Source: an uncultured Flavobacteriales bacterium
GTDB taxonomy: Bacteria > Bacteroidota > Bacteroidia > Flavobacteriales > Crocinitomicaceae
DNA: 64,000 nt
Assembly: GCA_946480085.1 (NCBI GenBank)
Contig: CAMLHZ010000002.1
Span: 310,001 to 374,000, forward strand
Direction: 5' to 3'
This document shows, in pieces, positions 33,133 through 42,695 of the stretch (its first letter is position 1; each line of letters starts with the position of its first letter). Position numbers and translations under genes: made by a program. The notes below the pieces were generated by a model, which saw only the letters and a list, made by a program, of their open reading frames with translations, ran no database searches and was not told where the DNA came from.

Positions 33133-35018
33133 TATTTAATGAAATGAAAACAACGATCCCAACGAATTCCAACAACGTCTGATCCTTTAGAGAACCAAAC
33201 AATAGAAGCTTTCCCTACAACGTGATCTTCAGGAACAAACCCCCAAACACGTGAATCCGCAGAGTTATTTCTACTATCTCCCATCAACCAGTAATAGTTC
33301 ATGGCAAATTTGTACTTGTTGGTTTTCTTTCCGTCGATATAAATTCCGTCTTTCTTCACCGCTAATTTGTGGTGCTCGTAAGCCGTTATGATTCTACGGT
33401 ACCAAGCAATATTTTCCTTGGTAAGCTTTACTGTAACACTTTTTTTCGGGATTGTAATCGGTCCAAAATCTGAAACAGAATTATTGATATTTACGTCTTT
33501 TGGAAAGTAACGCAGGTTATTCAGTCTTTCCAAAACGGTTGGTCTGTAATTCTTGTCTGTCGAATACGGTTTTTCCTCTAGTCTTTTCAGTTTTACTCCT
33601 GGAAAGGACTTTAGAACCTTTGCTTTCATTGTTGATGTTAGAAAGAACCTGAGCACTATTCCATTTGACGAACTAAAATCTTGCTCTTGCTCGTAAAATT
33701 CAATCCTGTTCATTTGTGAAACGGTCAACGTGTCTGAATTGTCTTTGTATTCGTATCCATTGCTTTGATTCGGCGCATTCCAAGCTTTCTTACCATTAAC
33801 AAATAGTACAGATTTAATTACTTGAATTTTATCACCTGGAATTCCAACGCAACGTTTAATGTAGTTTTCTCTTTTGTCCACCGGACGATAAACCAAACCA
33901 CCATGTTTTACTGGTTCAAGTTGAGGAGTATTTTCATCGTAGTCTCTACTGTAAGTAATTCCTTCTTGCATGCCTTTGCGGGCTACCGATTTCCAATTAT
34001 CAATGTGTTTTAAGAAATCTTCACCATATTTCTCATAAAAGTCGCTATCAGTCAGATTCTTACCAGTCGTTTTAAAAGTGTAATCAGCATACTCATTAAT
34101 TTCATCGTTATGCTGTTTTCTGAAGTTTTCGTACCAATAATGTCGAGCTTCGTCAATCAAAACACCTTCGTATTCGTGCCCCATCAGTCCATTTGGAACT
34201 CTTGGGTCAAAAATAGCAGTGTCACCTGCCGGATAGTTGAAGACCATCACATCGTTTCTGTTAATGCCGCCAAACCCAGGTAAACGCAGGTAAGGACACG
34301 TTTCTATAGTTGAGTATGATTTGATGTTCAAATATGGAATGGTATTGTGAACCAATGGGAATGAAACCGGTGTATTCGGTACTTTTGGACCATAAGCCAA
34401 TTTGTTTACGAATAAGAAATCTCCTACAAGCAAGGTCTTTTCCATAGATCCCGTAGGAATTTGGAAGGGCTCAAATACGTAACTTCTAATAATTGCAGCA
34501 GCAACTAGTGCAAATACAATTGAATCTCCCCATTCTTTGAACTTAGATCGTTTTCCGATCTTATCTCCTCTAAAACCAAAAAGGTAAGCAACGGCATGAC
34601 CAACAACTGGTAATGCAAGGAAAAGCACCAGGTGATCTCCCTGCGCACGTCGCGCAACCTCAGTTGGATTTGCCCAGTTTGTATGTTCTACTGGCTGAAT
34701 GTTTGCATTGTTCGCAATTTTCCAAAGAATCAAATAAGGAAAGAAAATTCCCTGAGCCGTATCAGCTAAAGAGTAAAACCCAAAACGACGGATATATGAT
34801 AAGTTGGAAACTGACCACATTACCAGGTGAACTCCGGGAAAGATCAATAACAAACTCCAAAACGGCTTTTTACTACCAAATTTATTTACGAAGTAATAAT
34901 TCACTACTGGAATCAGCGCATACATTTTGTTGTAGCCAGCTCGTTCAAACGATTTGTGCCACAGCGCCAAATAGGGGTGAACCAGAAAAATGAAAAGATA
35001 GAAATATAGAAAGTTCAT
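33132..35018 (-). CDS. lepB: Signal peptidase I, long Bacteroidota form
   Basis: A 628-aa membrane serine protease removing signal peptides. The catalytic Ser191 is in QIPTGSMEKTLLVGD and Lys388 in NYIKRCVGIPGDK; YYWLMGDSRNNSADSRVWGFVP is the C-terminal box, split here for display. Several hydrophobic segments occupy the first 180 residues. The large insertion between the Ser and Lys motifs (almost 200 aa instead of about 55 in E. coli) is common in Bacteroidota. It follows dapB by 12 nt and is coupled to wbqC. Confidence 0.93.
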   Translation of the reverse strand: MNFLYFYLFIFLVHPYLALWHKSFERAGYNKMYALIPVVNYYFVNKFGSKKPFWSLLLIFPGVHLVMWSVSNLSYIRRFGFYSLADTAQGIFFPYLILWKIANNANIQPVEHTNWANPTEVARRAQGDHLVLFLALPVVGHAVAYLFGFRGDKIGKRSKFKEWGDSIVFALVAAAIIRSYVFEPFQIPTGSMEKTLLVGDFLFVNKLAYGPKVPNTPVSFPLVHNTIPYLNIKSYSTIETCPYLRLPGFGGINRNDVMVFNYPAGDTAIFDPRVPNGLMGHEYEGVLIDEARHYWYENFRKQHNDEINEYADYTFKTTGKNLTDSDFYEKYGEDFLKHIDNWKSVARKGMQEGITYSRDYDENTPQLEPVKHGGLVYRPVDKRENYIKRCVGIPGDKIQVIKSVLFVNGKKAWNAPNQSNGYEYKDNSDTLTVSQMNRIEFYEQEQDFSSSNGIVLRFFLTSTMKAKVLKSFPGVKLKRLEEKPYSTDKNYRPTVLERLNNLRYFPKDVNINNSVSDFGPITIPKKSVTVKLTKENIAWYRRIITAYEHHKLAVKKDGIYIDGKKTNKYKFAMNYYWLMGDSRNNSADSRVWGFVPEDHVVGKASIVWFSKGSDVVGIRWDRCFHFIK

Positions 35019-35030
35019 AGTTATGGTAGT

Positions 35031-35753
35031 TTAAAACGACAAAACGTCGTTCATGGTATAAATTCCTTTTTTATTGTATAAAAACTCTGCGGCTAGAACA
35101 GATCCTAAAGCGAATCCGTCTCTGTTATGCGCAATGTGACTCATTGAAATCAAGTCCACAGGTGAGTTATATGTTACGGTATGCGTTCCGGGAACTTCTG
35201 GTTCACGAATAGCTGTTATTGGTAATGATCCTGACTCAACATTGGCTTTTTCGTTCGTTGAACTATTCCAAGTTGTAAAAGACGGATGATTCTTGATGAT
35301 TCCTTGTGCAATGCTGATCGCTGTTCCACTTGGGGCGTCCAACTTTTGCGTATGATGAATTTCTTCCAGTTCTGCCTTGTATTCCGGTTGATTACTCATG
35401 ATCTTCGCCAAAATCTCATTCATCTTGAAGAAAATATTCACTCCAACGCTGAAATTCGAAGCATGTAATAATGAACCATTATGATCAACAACTTGCTTTT
35501 CAACTTCATCAAGGTGATTGTACCAGCCTGTAGTTCCAACAACAATTGGAAGATTCAATTTCAGTGCATGCTGAATGTGGTCCAAAGCCAGATCAGGTTG
35601 TGTAAATTCAATGGCAACATCTGCTTCAGTTTGATCCATTGATGAAAATGGTGTTGAACTGTTTGCTTTGAAAACAATAGTATGACCGCGTTCGAGTGCA
35701 ATGCGCTCAATCACTTTCCCCATTTTTCCATATCCTATCAATCCAATTTTCAT
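35031..35753 (-). CDS. dapB: 4-hydroxy-tetrahydrodipicolinate reductase
   Basis: A 240-aa NAD(P)H enzyme of lysine/diaminopimelate synthesis. N-terminal GYGKMGK nucleotide-binding motif (8-13) and the catalytic EIHHTQKLDAPSGTA (His133-134, Lys137) are intact. Length is on the short side but usual for Bacteroidota. A TACTTTTG -7 box sits exactly 4 nt before the ATG, so it may also be transcribed as a leaderless mRNA from within the parB-lepB cluster. Confidence 0.94.
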   Translation of the reverse strand: MKIGLIGYGKMGKVIERIALERGHTIVFKANSSTPFSSMDQTEADVAIEFTQPDLALDHIQHALKLNLPIVVGTTGWYNHLDEVEKQVVDHNGSLLHASNFSVGVNIFFKMNEILAKIMSNQPEYKAELEEIHHTQKLDAPSGTAISIAQGIIKNHPSFTTWNSSTNEKANVESGSLPITAIREPEVPGTHTVTYNSPVDLISMSHIAHNRDGFALGSVLAAEFLYNKKGIYTMNDVLSF

Positions 35754-35757
35754 GTAG

Positions 35758-35765
35758 CAAAAGTA
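35758..35765 (-). promoter_or_regulatory. -7 box 4 nt before the dapB start codon
   Basis: Reverse strand TACTTTTG (35765-35758), then CTAC and ATG at 35753; predicts a leaderless transcript. Confidence 0.5.
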
Positions 35766-35791
35766 ATATTTTGGTCAAGCTTACCGCAGTA

Positions 35792-36385
35792 TTAACGAAA
35801 ATTAAGCGTTAGTGAAACTCCGTAACCTGATCCGTATGCGGTATTGAAATCGAACTTTGGAAGTATACTCAATGACAAATCATTGCTAACGTCAAAATTT
35901 ACAAAGTGAGCCTCAACTCCTGCATCCAGAACATTTAGTAGATAAACAACCGTCATTCCAACAATACAAAGATCTCGTCGGGTTCTATGCGTTGCATAAA
36001 GCGAAAGTAAACCCTGATCGTCATATTCGGTAAAATTCAATTCAGCTCCATTATTGTCCTGACGGTATTCATATTCGGTACGCAACTGATTTTTCATTCT
36101 GTTGTTCGAATAAGTAAAATAACCAGTGACACCTAATCCAGCGTAAATCAACGGAACTTTCCAATAGGCTTTTTTTTGTCCTTTCGGCATGGCAATGTGA
36201 TTATAAACCTGTCCTGCACCAGGCAGAATGGCAGAATAAATCATTGCTTTTTTGAAAGAATGAACTGTGTCTTGTGGAATCGTATCCAGAACCATGGTTT
36301 CGGAAGCAATAGAATCTTTCTCCTCTTGTGCACTTGCATGAAGACTACAAAGAAAGAGGAAACCAGCTATTGCTAATCGCAACAT
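35792..36385 (-). CDS. DUF5683 family membrane protein
   Basis: A 197-aa protein with signal peptide (MLRLAIAGFLFLCSLHASAQ) and a core SAILPGAGQVYNHIAMPKGQKKAYWKVPLIYAGLG, shown here as separate motif pieces SAILPGAGQVY and KVPLIYAGLG, typical of DUF5683. It is conserved between parB and dapB/lepB in many Bacteroidota. The ATG overlaps the parB stop (TAATG). Localised in the envelope; function unknown. Confidence 0.82.
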   Translation of the reverse strand: MLRLAIAGFLFLCSLHASAQEEKDSIASETMVLDTIPQDTVHSFKKAMIYSAILPGAGQVYNHIAMPKGQKKAYWKVPLIYAGLGVTGYFTYSNNRMKNQLRTEYEYRQDNNGAELNFTEYDDQGLLSLYATHRTRRDLCIVGMTVVYLLNVLDAGVEAHFVNFDVSNDLSLSILPKFDFNTAYGSGYGVSLTLNFR

Positions 36386-37299
36386 TATTTATTCAGAATT
36401 TCGATAATGCGATTTAAATCAACTTCAGAAGAGAACGAAATAGAGATCTTACCATTTCCTTCAGCATTTTTCTTAATGTTTACTTTACTCGAGATCTTAT
36501 CGCTCAAGTGTAAACGGAAAACGTCTTGTGCAGGTGTTAAAGCAAGTTCCGTTTCTTTTGAAGAAGCAGGAACAGAAGGAGTTGGTTCAGCTGCACGCTT
36601 AGCACCAGACTTAATCATTTCTTCCACTTCACGAACAGAAAGCTGATGATCTACAACCTGACGGTAAATTTCCAATTGTTTTTCTTCTTCACCAGCCGAA
36701 ACCAATGCTCGGGCATGCCCCATTGAAATTAAACCGTCTCTAACTCCAAGCTGGATTTCAGCAGGAAGTTTTAATAGACGCAAGTGATTTGTAATACTAG
36801 AACGACTTTTAGAGATCTTTTGAGCCAATTGATCTTGAGTCAAACCAATTTCTTCGATCAATAATTGGTAAGAAAGTGCAACTTCAATAGAATTTAAGTC
36901 CTCGCGTTGAATATTTTCAACCAAGGCCATTTCAAGCATACTTTGATCGTTTGCAACACGAACATAAGCAGGAACTTCTTTCAATCCGGCAAGCTGAGAA
37001 GCTCTAAAACGACGTTCACCAGAAATCAATTGGTATTTATCTCTTCCAAGTTTACGAACGGTTAACGGCTGAATGATTCCATGAATAGCAATTGATTCAC
37101 TCAATTCCTTCAATAAAACCGTATCGAAATGCGTTCGCGGATTAAATGGATTTGCTTCAATAGCCTCAATTGGAATTAAAGAAACACTTCCTAATCCTCC
37201 AGAATTGGAAGAACTCGTTGTAATATCTGTTGAGGCATTGTCAAGTAAAGCACTTAAACCCTTTCCCAATGCGGGTTTTTTCTTAGAATTAGTCGTCAT
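36385..37299 (-). CDS. parB: Chromosome partitioning protein ParB
   Basis: A 304-aa ParB. KKPALGKGLSALL is the canonical N-terminus; IPIEAIEANPFNPRTHFD, ESIAIHGIIQPLTVRK and ISGERRFRA are the ParB/Srx CTPase motifs, and LTQDQLAQKISKSRSSITNHLRLL is the parS-binding HTH. The C-terminal dimerisation region ends at IIEILNK. Its start lies inside the parA 3' end (11-base overlap). It loads on parS and spreads using CTP. Confidence 0.96.
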   Translation of the reverse strand: MTTNSKKKPALGKGLSALLDNASTDITTSSSNSGGLGSVSLIPIEAIEANPFNPRTHFDTVLLKELSESIAIHGIIQPLTVRKLGRDKYQLISGERRFRASQLAGLKEVPAYVRVANDQSMLEMALVENIQREDLNSIEVALSYQLLIEEIGLTQDQLAQKISKSRSSITNHLRLLKLPAEIQLGVRDGLISMGHARALVSAGEEEKQLEIYRQVVDHQLSVREVEEMIKSGAKRAAEPTPSVPASSKETELALTPAQDVFRLHLSDKISSKVNIKKNAEGNGKISISFSSEVDLNRIIEILNK

Positions 37300-38101
37300 T
37301 TCCTACTTGAAATTGTTTTTCGTTATTTCCTATTTTGGTTCTGTCGTTGCGTTGCAAGATCTCACGTGTTAAGTTGAGATAATTGATTGCTCCTTTACTC
37401 GCGGCATCGTGAAGAATAATTGTTTCACCGTGACTCGGAGCTTCAGAAAGCTTAATTGTTCTATGTATAACAGTGTCAAATACAAGCTCTTGAAAGTGTG
37501 TTTTTACTTCATCAACAACTTGATTTGCCAAACGCGTTCTTGTGTCATACATCGTTAACAAAATACCTTCTATTTCAAGTTCGTTATTTAGTCGACCTTG
37601 TACGATTTTAATTGTATTCAAAAGTTTACCCAAACCTTCCAATGCGAAGAATTCACATTGAACCGGAATCAGCACTGAATCTGCGGCTGTAAGTGCATTC
37701 AACGTTATTAACCCAAGAGAAGGCGAACAGTCGATAATGATAAAGTCATAATCGTCTTTGATTTTCTCAAGTGCATTACGCAGCATGTATTCTCTGTTCT
37801 CAAGATTGATCATTTCAATCTCTGCTCCAACCAAATCAATGTGCGATGGAATGATATCGAGGTTTGGATTATTCGTAGCTATAATCAGCTCTTTAGGGTC
37901 AACGTCATTTACCAGACAATCGTAAATATTACGACTATTCTTTGGATCTAAACCAACGCCTGATGTGGCATTCGCTTGTGGATCAGCGTCAACCAATAAT
38001 GTTTTATATTCCAGAACACCAAAGCAACCTCCTAAGCTGATAGCCGTGGTTGTTTTTCCTACTCCTCCTTTTTGATTAGCAATTGCTATTATTTTACCCA
38101 T
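37289..38101 (-). CDS. parA: Chromosome partitioning ATPase ParA (Soj)
   Basis: A 270-aa deviant-Walker ATPase: MGKIIAIANQKGGVGKTTT starts at 38101 (signature Lys plus P-loop), DADPQANATSG and DFIIIDCSPSLGLIT follow. A longer frame to 38140 adds residues not found in the family. It positions chromosome origins with ParB. A perfect DnaA box (TGTGGATAA, 38116-38124) lies 15 nt upstream. Confidence 0.95.
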   Translation of the reverse strand: MGKIIAIANQKGGVGKTTTAISLGGCFGVLEYKTLLVDADPQANATSGVGLDPKNSRNIYDCLVNDVDPKELIIATNNPNLDIIPSHIDLVGAEIEMINLENREYMLRNALEKIKDDYDFIIIDCSPSLGLITLNALTAADSVLIPVQCEFFALEGLGKLLNTIKIVQGRLNNELEIEGILLTMYDTRTRLANQVVDEVKTHFQELVFDTVIHRTIKLSEAPSHGETIILHDAASKGAINYLNLTREILQRNDRTKIGNNEKQFQVGNDD

Positions 38102-38115
38102 GTTTGGACGAAAAA

Positions 38116-38124
38116 TGTGGATAA
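38116..38124 (-). promoter_or_regulatory. Exact DnaA-box sequence upstream of parA
   Basis: TGTGGATAA on the + strand (TTATCCACA on the parA strand), 15 nt before the parA ATG. One exact hit in 64 kb can occur by chance; position is what makes it noteworthy. Confidence 0.45.
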
Positions 38125-38201
38125 AGATAAGCATTCTCAACGAGAGAGGTCATCAAGTTTACCTACGAGTTATTAACGAAAAGTGTTTAAATAATATTCC
38201 T

Positions 38202-38504
38202 TTATTTCAGGTCATCGAAAGAGAACTCCGAATCCGTTTTGGATTCGCCTTCGTTGATCTTTGATTTTGCAAATTCGATGGCATTAGCTAAACCTTCAAG
38301 GACTTTTTCAAAATCCTCTTTATAAATGAATAGTTTGTGTTTTGAATATTCATCCTTTCCGTCAACAACAGTTTTTTTGCTTTCTGTGAATGTGATGAAG
38401 TAATCATTGTTTAACGTAGTTTTTACATCAAAAAAGTAGGTGCGCCTTCCGGCTTTAATCGCTTGACTGTAAACTTCTTGTTGGTTATTATTTCCTGAAG
38501 ACAT
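38202..38504 (-). CDS. DUF3276 family protein (PUR-alpha-like nucleic acid binding)
   Basis: A 100-aa protein with the PUR repeat pattern: VYSQAIKAGRRTYFFDVK, DYFITFTESKK and KLFIYKEDFEKVLEGLANAI. The bacterial single-repeat PUR proteins of this family bind single-stranded nucleic acid. Acidic C-terminal tail (TDSEFSFDDLK). Transcribed alone between parA and the 38624 gene; CATATTTG near 38540 is a near-match to a -7 box. Confidence 0.88.
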   Translation of the reverse strand: MSSGNNNQQEVYSQAIKAGRRTYFFDVKTTLNNDYFITFTESKKTVVDGKDEYSKHKLFIYKEDFEKVLEGLANAIEFAKSKINEGESKTDSEFSFDDLK

Positions 38505-38623
38505 TTGTATATAGCATTAACTAGCAACACAAATATGCTTTTTTTTTGGCGAAATTCCAAAATACTGAAATAGGGCGGGGAACAAGTTGTGGAATATTCG
38601 GAAAATGAAATAGTTAGATAAAG

Positions 38624-39727
38624 CTACTTCTTTCTCTTACGTTTTTTAGGTTCCTGAAGTACTCCATTTACACCTTTTTCGTCTTTGCGATGCTTCTTAC
38701 GTTCGTATCTTGACATGGCATCAGTACCTTCTGTGTTGGCTTTAGGATCCTTTTCCTTTTTGTTCTGATCAGCTGTTTCTTCAGGCAAAACAGCAACGTG
38801 TGTTTCAGTTGGTAAGCCGGATGTTGGGTCGATCCATTCGTTCTCAACCGTTTCAATTTTGATATCGCCTGTTTTTGGGTCAATCTTCGTTGCTTTTTGA
38901 ACCGTGGCGCTTACGTCACTTATTCCAATGACATCTTCAACAAAAGTCAGCTTCGCATTTTTGAAAGTGAATGCATCATATGAGAAATCTGGAACGTAAT
39001 ACTCATAAAAACCTGTCATAGAAGGGTTTTCTGGAGATAAATGATCGAAAATGATTCTGTCGTATTCTGGTTCGTATCTTAAACTTACAACCGACTTTGA
39101 CGAATGTTCCAGGAAATAACGTTTGTAAGTCTGCTCTTTTGTTTTAAAAATAGCTTGTCCAAATTTCACTCCCGTTGAAGTGAATGAAAGTACATCGATT
39201 AATTTGATATTACTGTTTTGACCGCCACCATTCCAGCCAAGTAGAATATAGCTGTCTTTAGATCCTTTATTGTACGGAATGATTTGGTAGTATAAAGCGC
39301 CATACCATTGTTCATCAGTTACAACTTCCGTTGGTTTCGGATTGTAAACATCGCGTACATAATTCAGTTTGGTGACTTTAGCTTCTTTTCCAACTGCGCT
39401 TCTGGATACAATATATCCATTATATTGCTGCTGGTCGTCGGCATACTCAACATTCCAGGTGATAATTCTAACCAAATTATCAGGACTGTCTACAACGCCA
39501 ACTGAACGTAGTGGAGAGAAATCGATATCGAAAATAGAAGGTTCATTTAGCGTAAAATCCATGAGTTTATCGAATTCCTCATTGGCTTTAAGTTTGCCTT
39601 CTTCTGTTTTTGCAGCTCGTAAAGTGTCCAGTAATTCGCTTAAGTGCGAAACCCGTTCAGATGAATTGAATTGACCAAATGCATGAACGGTGAAAACAGA
39701 AAATAAAACTACGATCAACTTCTTCAT
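38624..39727 (-). CDS. Uncharacterised secreted protein with basic C-terminal tail
   Basis: A 367-aa exported protein (MKKLIVVLFSVFTVHAFGQ). The middle part (about 60-260) is a beta-rich domain (IITWNVEYADDQQQYNG, ALYYQIIPYNKGSKDSYILLG, LGWNGGGQNSNIKLIDVLSF). The last 50 residues are very rich in Lys/Arg (RYERKKHRKDEKG, PKKRKRKK), perhaps binding acidic surfaces. I do not recognise the family. Confidence 0.55.
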   Translation of the reverse strand: MKKLIVVLFSVFTVHAFGQFNSSERVSHLSELLDTLRAAKTEEGKLKANEEFDKLMDFTLNEPSIFDIDFSPLRSVGVVDSPDNLVRIITWNVEYADDQQQYNGYIVSRSAVGKEAKVTKLNYVRDVYNPKPTEVVTDEQWYGALYYQIIPYNKGSKDSYILLGWNGGGQNSNIKLIDVLSFTSTGVKFGQAIFKTKEQTYKRYFLEHSSKSVVSLRYEPEYDRIIFDHLSPENPSMTGFYEYYVPDFSYDAFTFKNAKLTFVEDVIGISDVSATVQKATKIDPKTGDIKIETVENEWIDPTSGLPTETHVAVLPEETADQNKKEKDPKANTEGTDAMSRYERKKHRKDEKGVNGVLQEPKKRKRKK

Positions 39728-39770
39728 GACACTATAATACGATTTTAGTGTTGAGTTACAAAATCACTTG

Positions 39771-40151
<381 letters not shown>

Positions 40152-40213
40152 CTATCATCATTTTGGTTACCAGAACAACGGAGTATAAAGAGATTTTTGC
40201 TGTGAATAATTCC

Positions 40214-40221
40214 TAATTTTG
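40214..40221 (+). promoter_or_regulatory. -7 box 4 nt before the GTG start of the acyl-CoA reductase
   Basis: TAATTTTG, then CTCC and GTG at 40226; same spacing as at four other genes, supporting the GTG start and a leaderless mRNA. Confidence 0.5.
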
Positions 40222-40225
40222 CTCC

Positions 40226-41272
40226 GTGGAAAGAGAAGAACTAAAAAAAGGGCTAATTCAATTTGGGAAATTATTGAATTCGGTGGGGAGTGAAACCGAA
40301 TTTCCTGGTTTTCAGATTGGAGTAACCGAGGCTGAGTTTCTTCAGTTAAGAACAGCTGTCAATAAGGAGCATTTGTACAATCCATGGTTCACAGTTCCAA
40401 ATGTTAAATCGGCTTTAATTGGAATTTCCAATATGCTTTCGGAATCTGAATTGAATCTTGTCTTTGAAAAGTATAGCACGACTGAAATCCCAAAAAGAGT
40501 TGCAATCATCATGGCTGGTAATCTTCCTTTTGTTGGGTTTCATGATGTACTGGCTGTTTTGGTGACTGGTAATATTGCCATATGCAAATTCAGTTCAGAT
40601 GATTCTCGTCTACCACCTTTATTGTTGAAAGTTCTTATCGAATTGAATCCTGAACTCGGAAAAAGCATTGAATTTTGTTTTGGTCCGGTAAAAAACTTTG
40701 ATGCTGTAATCGCAACTGGATCTAATAATACCATCAATAGCTTAAAGGAATACTTTAAAGATAAACCAGCTGTTTTTAGAAAAAACAGAACTTCTATCGC
40801 TGTTTTGGATGGAACAGAAACGGTTGAAGAGCTGACGTTTCTCGGGCAAGATTGTTTTCAGTATTTCGGAATGGGCTGCAGAAACGTGGGAAAGATCTTT
40901 GTTCCTAAAGGATTTGAGTTGAATCGGATCTTTGAAGCATTTTTACCTTTTGGCGATATTGTCAATCATCACAAGTATGCCAATAATTACGATTATCACC
41001 GAACAATTTTCATGATGAATCAAATTCCTTTTCTGGATAACAATTCATTCATGATGAAAGAAGATGAAGGTTTGCATGCGCCACTTTCTGTCATTTTCTA
41101 TTCTTATTATGAAGATAGAAGTGAAATAGAAGCATTCAAAAAAAATCATCAAGAAGAAATTCAAATTGAAGTAGGGCATAGTGGAATTGCATTCGGCGAA
41201 GCTCAGCAACCTGGTGTTTTCGACTTTGCTGATGATTTCGATACCTTTTATTGGTTGAGCAATTTGAATTGA
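40226..41272 (+). CDS. LuxC-type acyl-CoA reductase
   Basis: A 348-aa NADPH-dependent acyl-CoA reductase-like protein of the LuxC family within the aldehyde dehydrogenase superfamily. RVAIIMAGNLPFVGFHDVLA is the cofactor-binding start, KFSSDDSRLPPLLLKVL follows, AVIATGSNNT is a Rossmann strand, and GQDCFQYFGMGCRNVGKIF carries the catalytic cysteine (GMGCRN). It likely reduces fatty acyl-CoA to aldehyde or a related thioester. There is no luciferase (luxAB) here. GTG start. Divergent from the ferredoxin gene. Confidence 0.85.
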   Translation: MEREELKKGLIQFGKLLNSVGSETEFPGFQIGVTEAEFLQLRTAVNKEHLYNPWFTVPNVKSALIGISNMLSESELNLVFEKYSTTEIPKRVAIIMAGNLPFVGFHDVLAVLVTGNIAICKFSSDDSRLPPLLLKVLIELNPELGKSIEFCFGPVKNFDAVIATGSNNTINSLKEYFKDKPAVFRKNRTSIAVLDGTETVEELTFLGQDCFQYFGMGCRNVGKIFVPKGFELNRIFEAFLPFGDIVNHHKYANNYDYHRTIFMMNQIPFLDNNSFMMKEDEGLHAPLSVIFYSYYEDRSEIEAFKKNHQEEIQIEVGHSGIAFGEAQQPGVFDFADDFDTFYWLSNLN

Positions 41273-41288
41273 AAATTTCAAAATTGAT

Positions 41289-41386
41289 AATTGAATAGGA
41301 GCATTCGATGTCCATAATTTCCTGTACTCCATTCAATTTATTTAAGGTTATCAACATTTTTTTTGAGGTTATGAACAATTTTTGTA
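41289..41386. repeat. Imperfect hairpin and a tandem AGGTTAT(C/G)AACA direct repeat
   Basis: AATTGAATAGGAG / CTCCATTCAATT (41289-41338) could be a weak terminator of the reductase gene. AGGTTATCAACA (41345) and AGGTTATGAACA (41366) are 21 bp apart, upstream of the muramidase gene, so they may be a regulator's site. No promoter box was identified. Confidence 0.45.
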
Positions 41387-41429
41387 ACCATTCTTAAGTG
41401 ACTGCGTAATAGGTGTAAAATCTGAAACT

Positions 41430-42470
41430 ATGCGATTCGTTACCCTTGTTATCAGCTCATTAACACTTTCAGGTGTTTGCTTTGGTTCAACTCAAGATAA
41501 ACAAATGACTCAAGATGAGTATATTACATTATGGTCAAATGTTGCTGTTGAGCAAATGACTATTCATAGAATTCCAGCTAGTATTACACTTGCTCAAGGA
41601 CTTTTAGAGTCGGGGAATGGTAATTCTATTTTAGCAACTGAAGGAAATAATCACTTTGGGATTAAATGTAGTAATTGGACAGGTGAGACAATTCGTGTCG
41701 ATGATGACATTAAGAATGAGTGTTTTAGAAAGTATTCTAATGCAACTGAATCTTATTTGGATCACTCGATCTTCTTAAAGAAGGCGCGTTATGCTAACTT
41801 ATTTACGTTAAGTATTGACGATTACAAAGGTTGGGCAACAGGTTTAAAAGCGGCTGGTTATGCAACTCATCCCCAGTATGCTTCAAAATTGATCGATTTG
41901 ATTGAAAGATTGAAATTGGATCAATATGATGAGAAGAAAACAACTATTGATGCCAACAAGGAAATTGCTCAGGCCATTAAGGAAGAAAAGAAAGTTACTG
42001 ATAGTAAAACCACTTCACAAAAAGAAACGGCGAAAGAAACAAGTTCAACAAAAACAGTTTCTTCTTCAGTTGCGGCTTCTCCTGAGACAATTGCCATTGA
42101 TGAAGCAGGTTTGGAGTATAAATCGCACAAAATTTACGAGCATAAAAATGATGTTTCATACATCATTGCTCAAAAAGGTGATACCTATTATAAGATTGCG
42201 AAGGAATTTGAGTTAGGTACATGGCAATTGTACAAGTACAACGATTTTTCTGAAACAAAAGATATGTTAACTCCAGGTGATGTTGTTTATATCGATCCGA
42301 AACGATTGCATTCGAAAACAAAAGGTGATGTTTTTGTTGCGAAAAGTGACGTTAGGTTATATGAAATTTCACAGCTGGAAGGAATTAAAGTGAGTGCATT
42401 AATGAAAATGAATGGATTCACTTCTGAGAACGAATTGATCAAGAAAGGTCAAACAGTGCTTCTTCGTTAA
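41430..42470 (+). CDS. Peptidoglycan hydrolase: glucosaminidase domain plus LysM repeats
   Basis: A 346-aa exported hydrolase. A signal peptide ends near residue 20; the catalytic domain (about 28-170) matches the mannosyl-glycoprotein endo-beta-N-acetylglucosaminidase/FlgJ-like family: PASITLAQGLLESGNG with catalytic Glu60, EGNNHFGIKC, SYLDHSIFL and AAGYATHPQYASKLI. A Lys/Thr/Ser-rich linker (180-225) precedes two LysM units: IIAQKGDTYYKIAKEF... and a second, VFVAKSDVRLYEISQ. It cuts the glycan strands of the wall. Confidence 0.9.
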   Translation: MRFVTLVISSLTLSGVCFGSTQDKQMTQDEYITLWSNVAVEQMTIHRIPASITLAQGLLESGNGNSILATEGNNHFGIKCSNWTGETIRVDDDIKNECFRKYSNATESYLDHSIFLKKARYANLFTLSIDDYKGWATGLKAAGYATHPQYASKLIDLIERLKLDQYDEKKTTIDANKEIAQAIKEEKKVTDSKTTSQKETAKETSSTKTVSSSVAASPETIAIDEAGLEYKSHKIYEHKNDVSYIIAQKGDTYYKIAKEFELGTWQLYKYNDFSETKDMLTPGDVVYIDPKRLHSKTKGDVFVAKSDVRLYEISQLEGIKVSALMKMNGFTSENELIKKGQTVLLR

Positions 42471-42499
42471 TACGTAGAAAGTTTATAGTTGTTGTTTGT

Positions 42500-42536
42500 A
42501 AAGCAACGGAATCCCTTGTGATTTCGTTGCTTTTTT
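42500..42536 (+). terminator. Terminator of the glucosaminidase gene
   Basis: AAAGCAACG / CGTTGCTTT stem (9 bp, plus an inner AATC/GATT) followed by TTTTTT. Confidence 0.85.
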
Positions 42537-42695
42537 AGCTTTACAAGAGTGCGTTTCTTGAATTCTTAGTTAAGATTTCAACGTTAAATTCGTTAATTCA
42601 TAATTAAAGTACGGTTAAATCACTATATTTAAGTCGAACTATAAGATTTAGGATTAAAAGCTAAATAATCCAAATTACACCAAAAACTATACGTT

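Noticed and set aside
40226..41272. Bioluminescence (lux) operon
   Set aside because: Only the LuxC-like reductase is present; no luxA, luxB, luxD or luxE partner.
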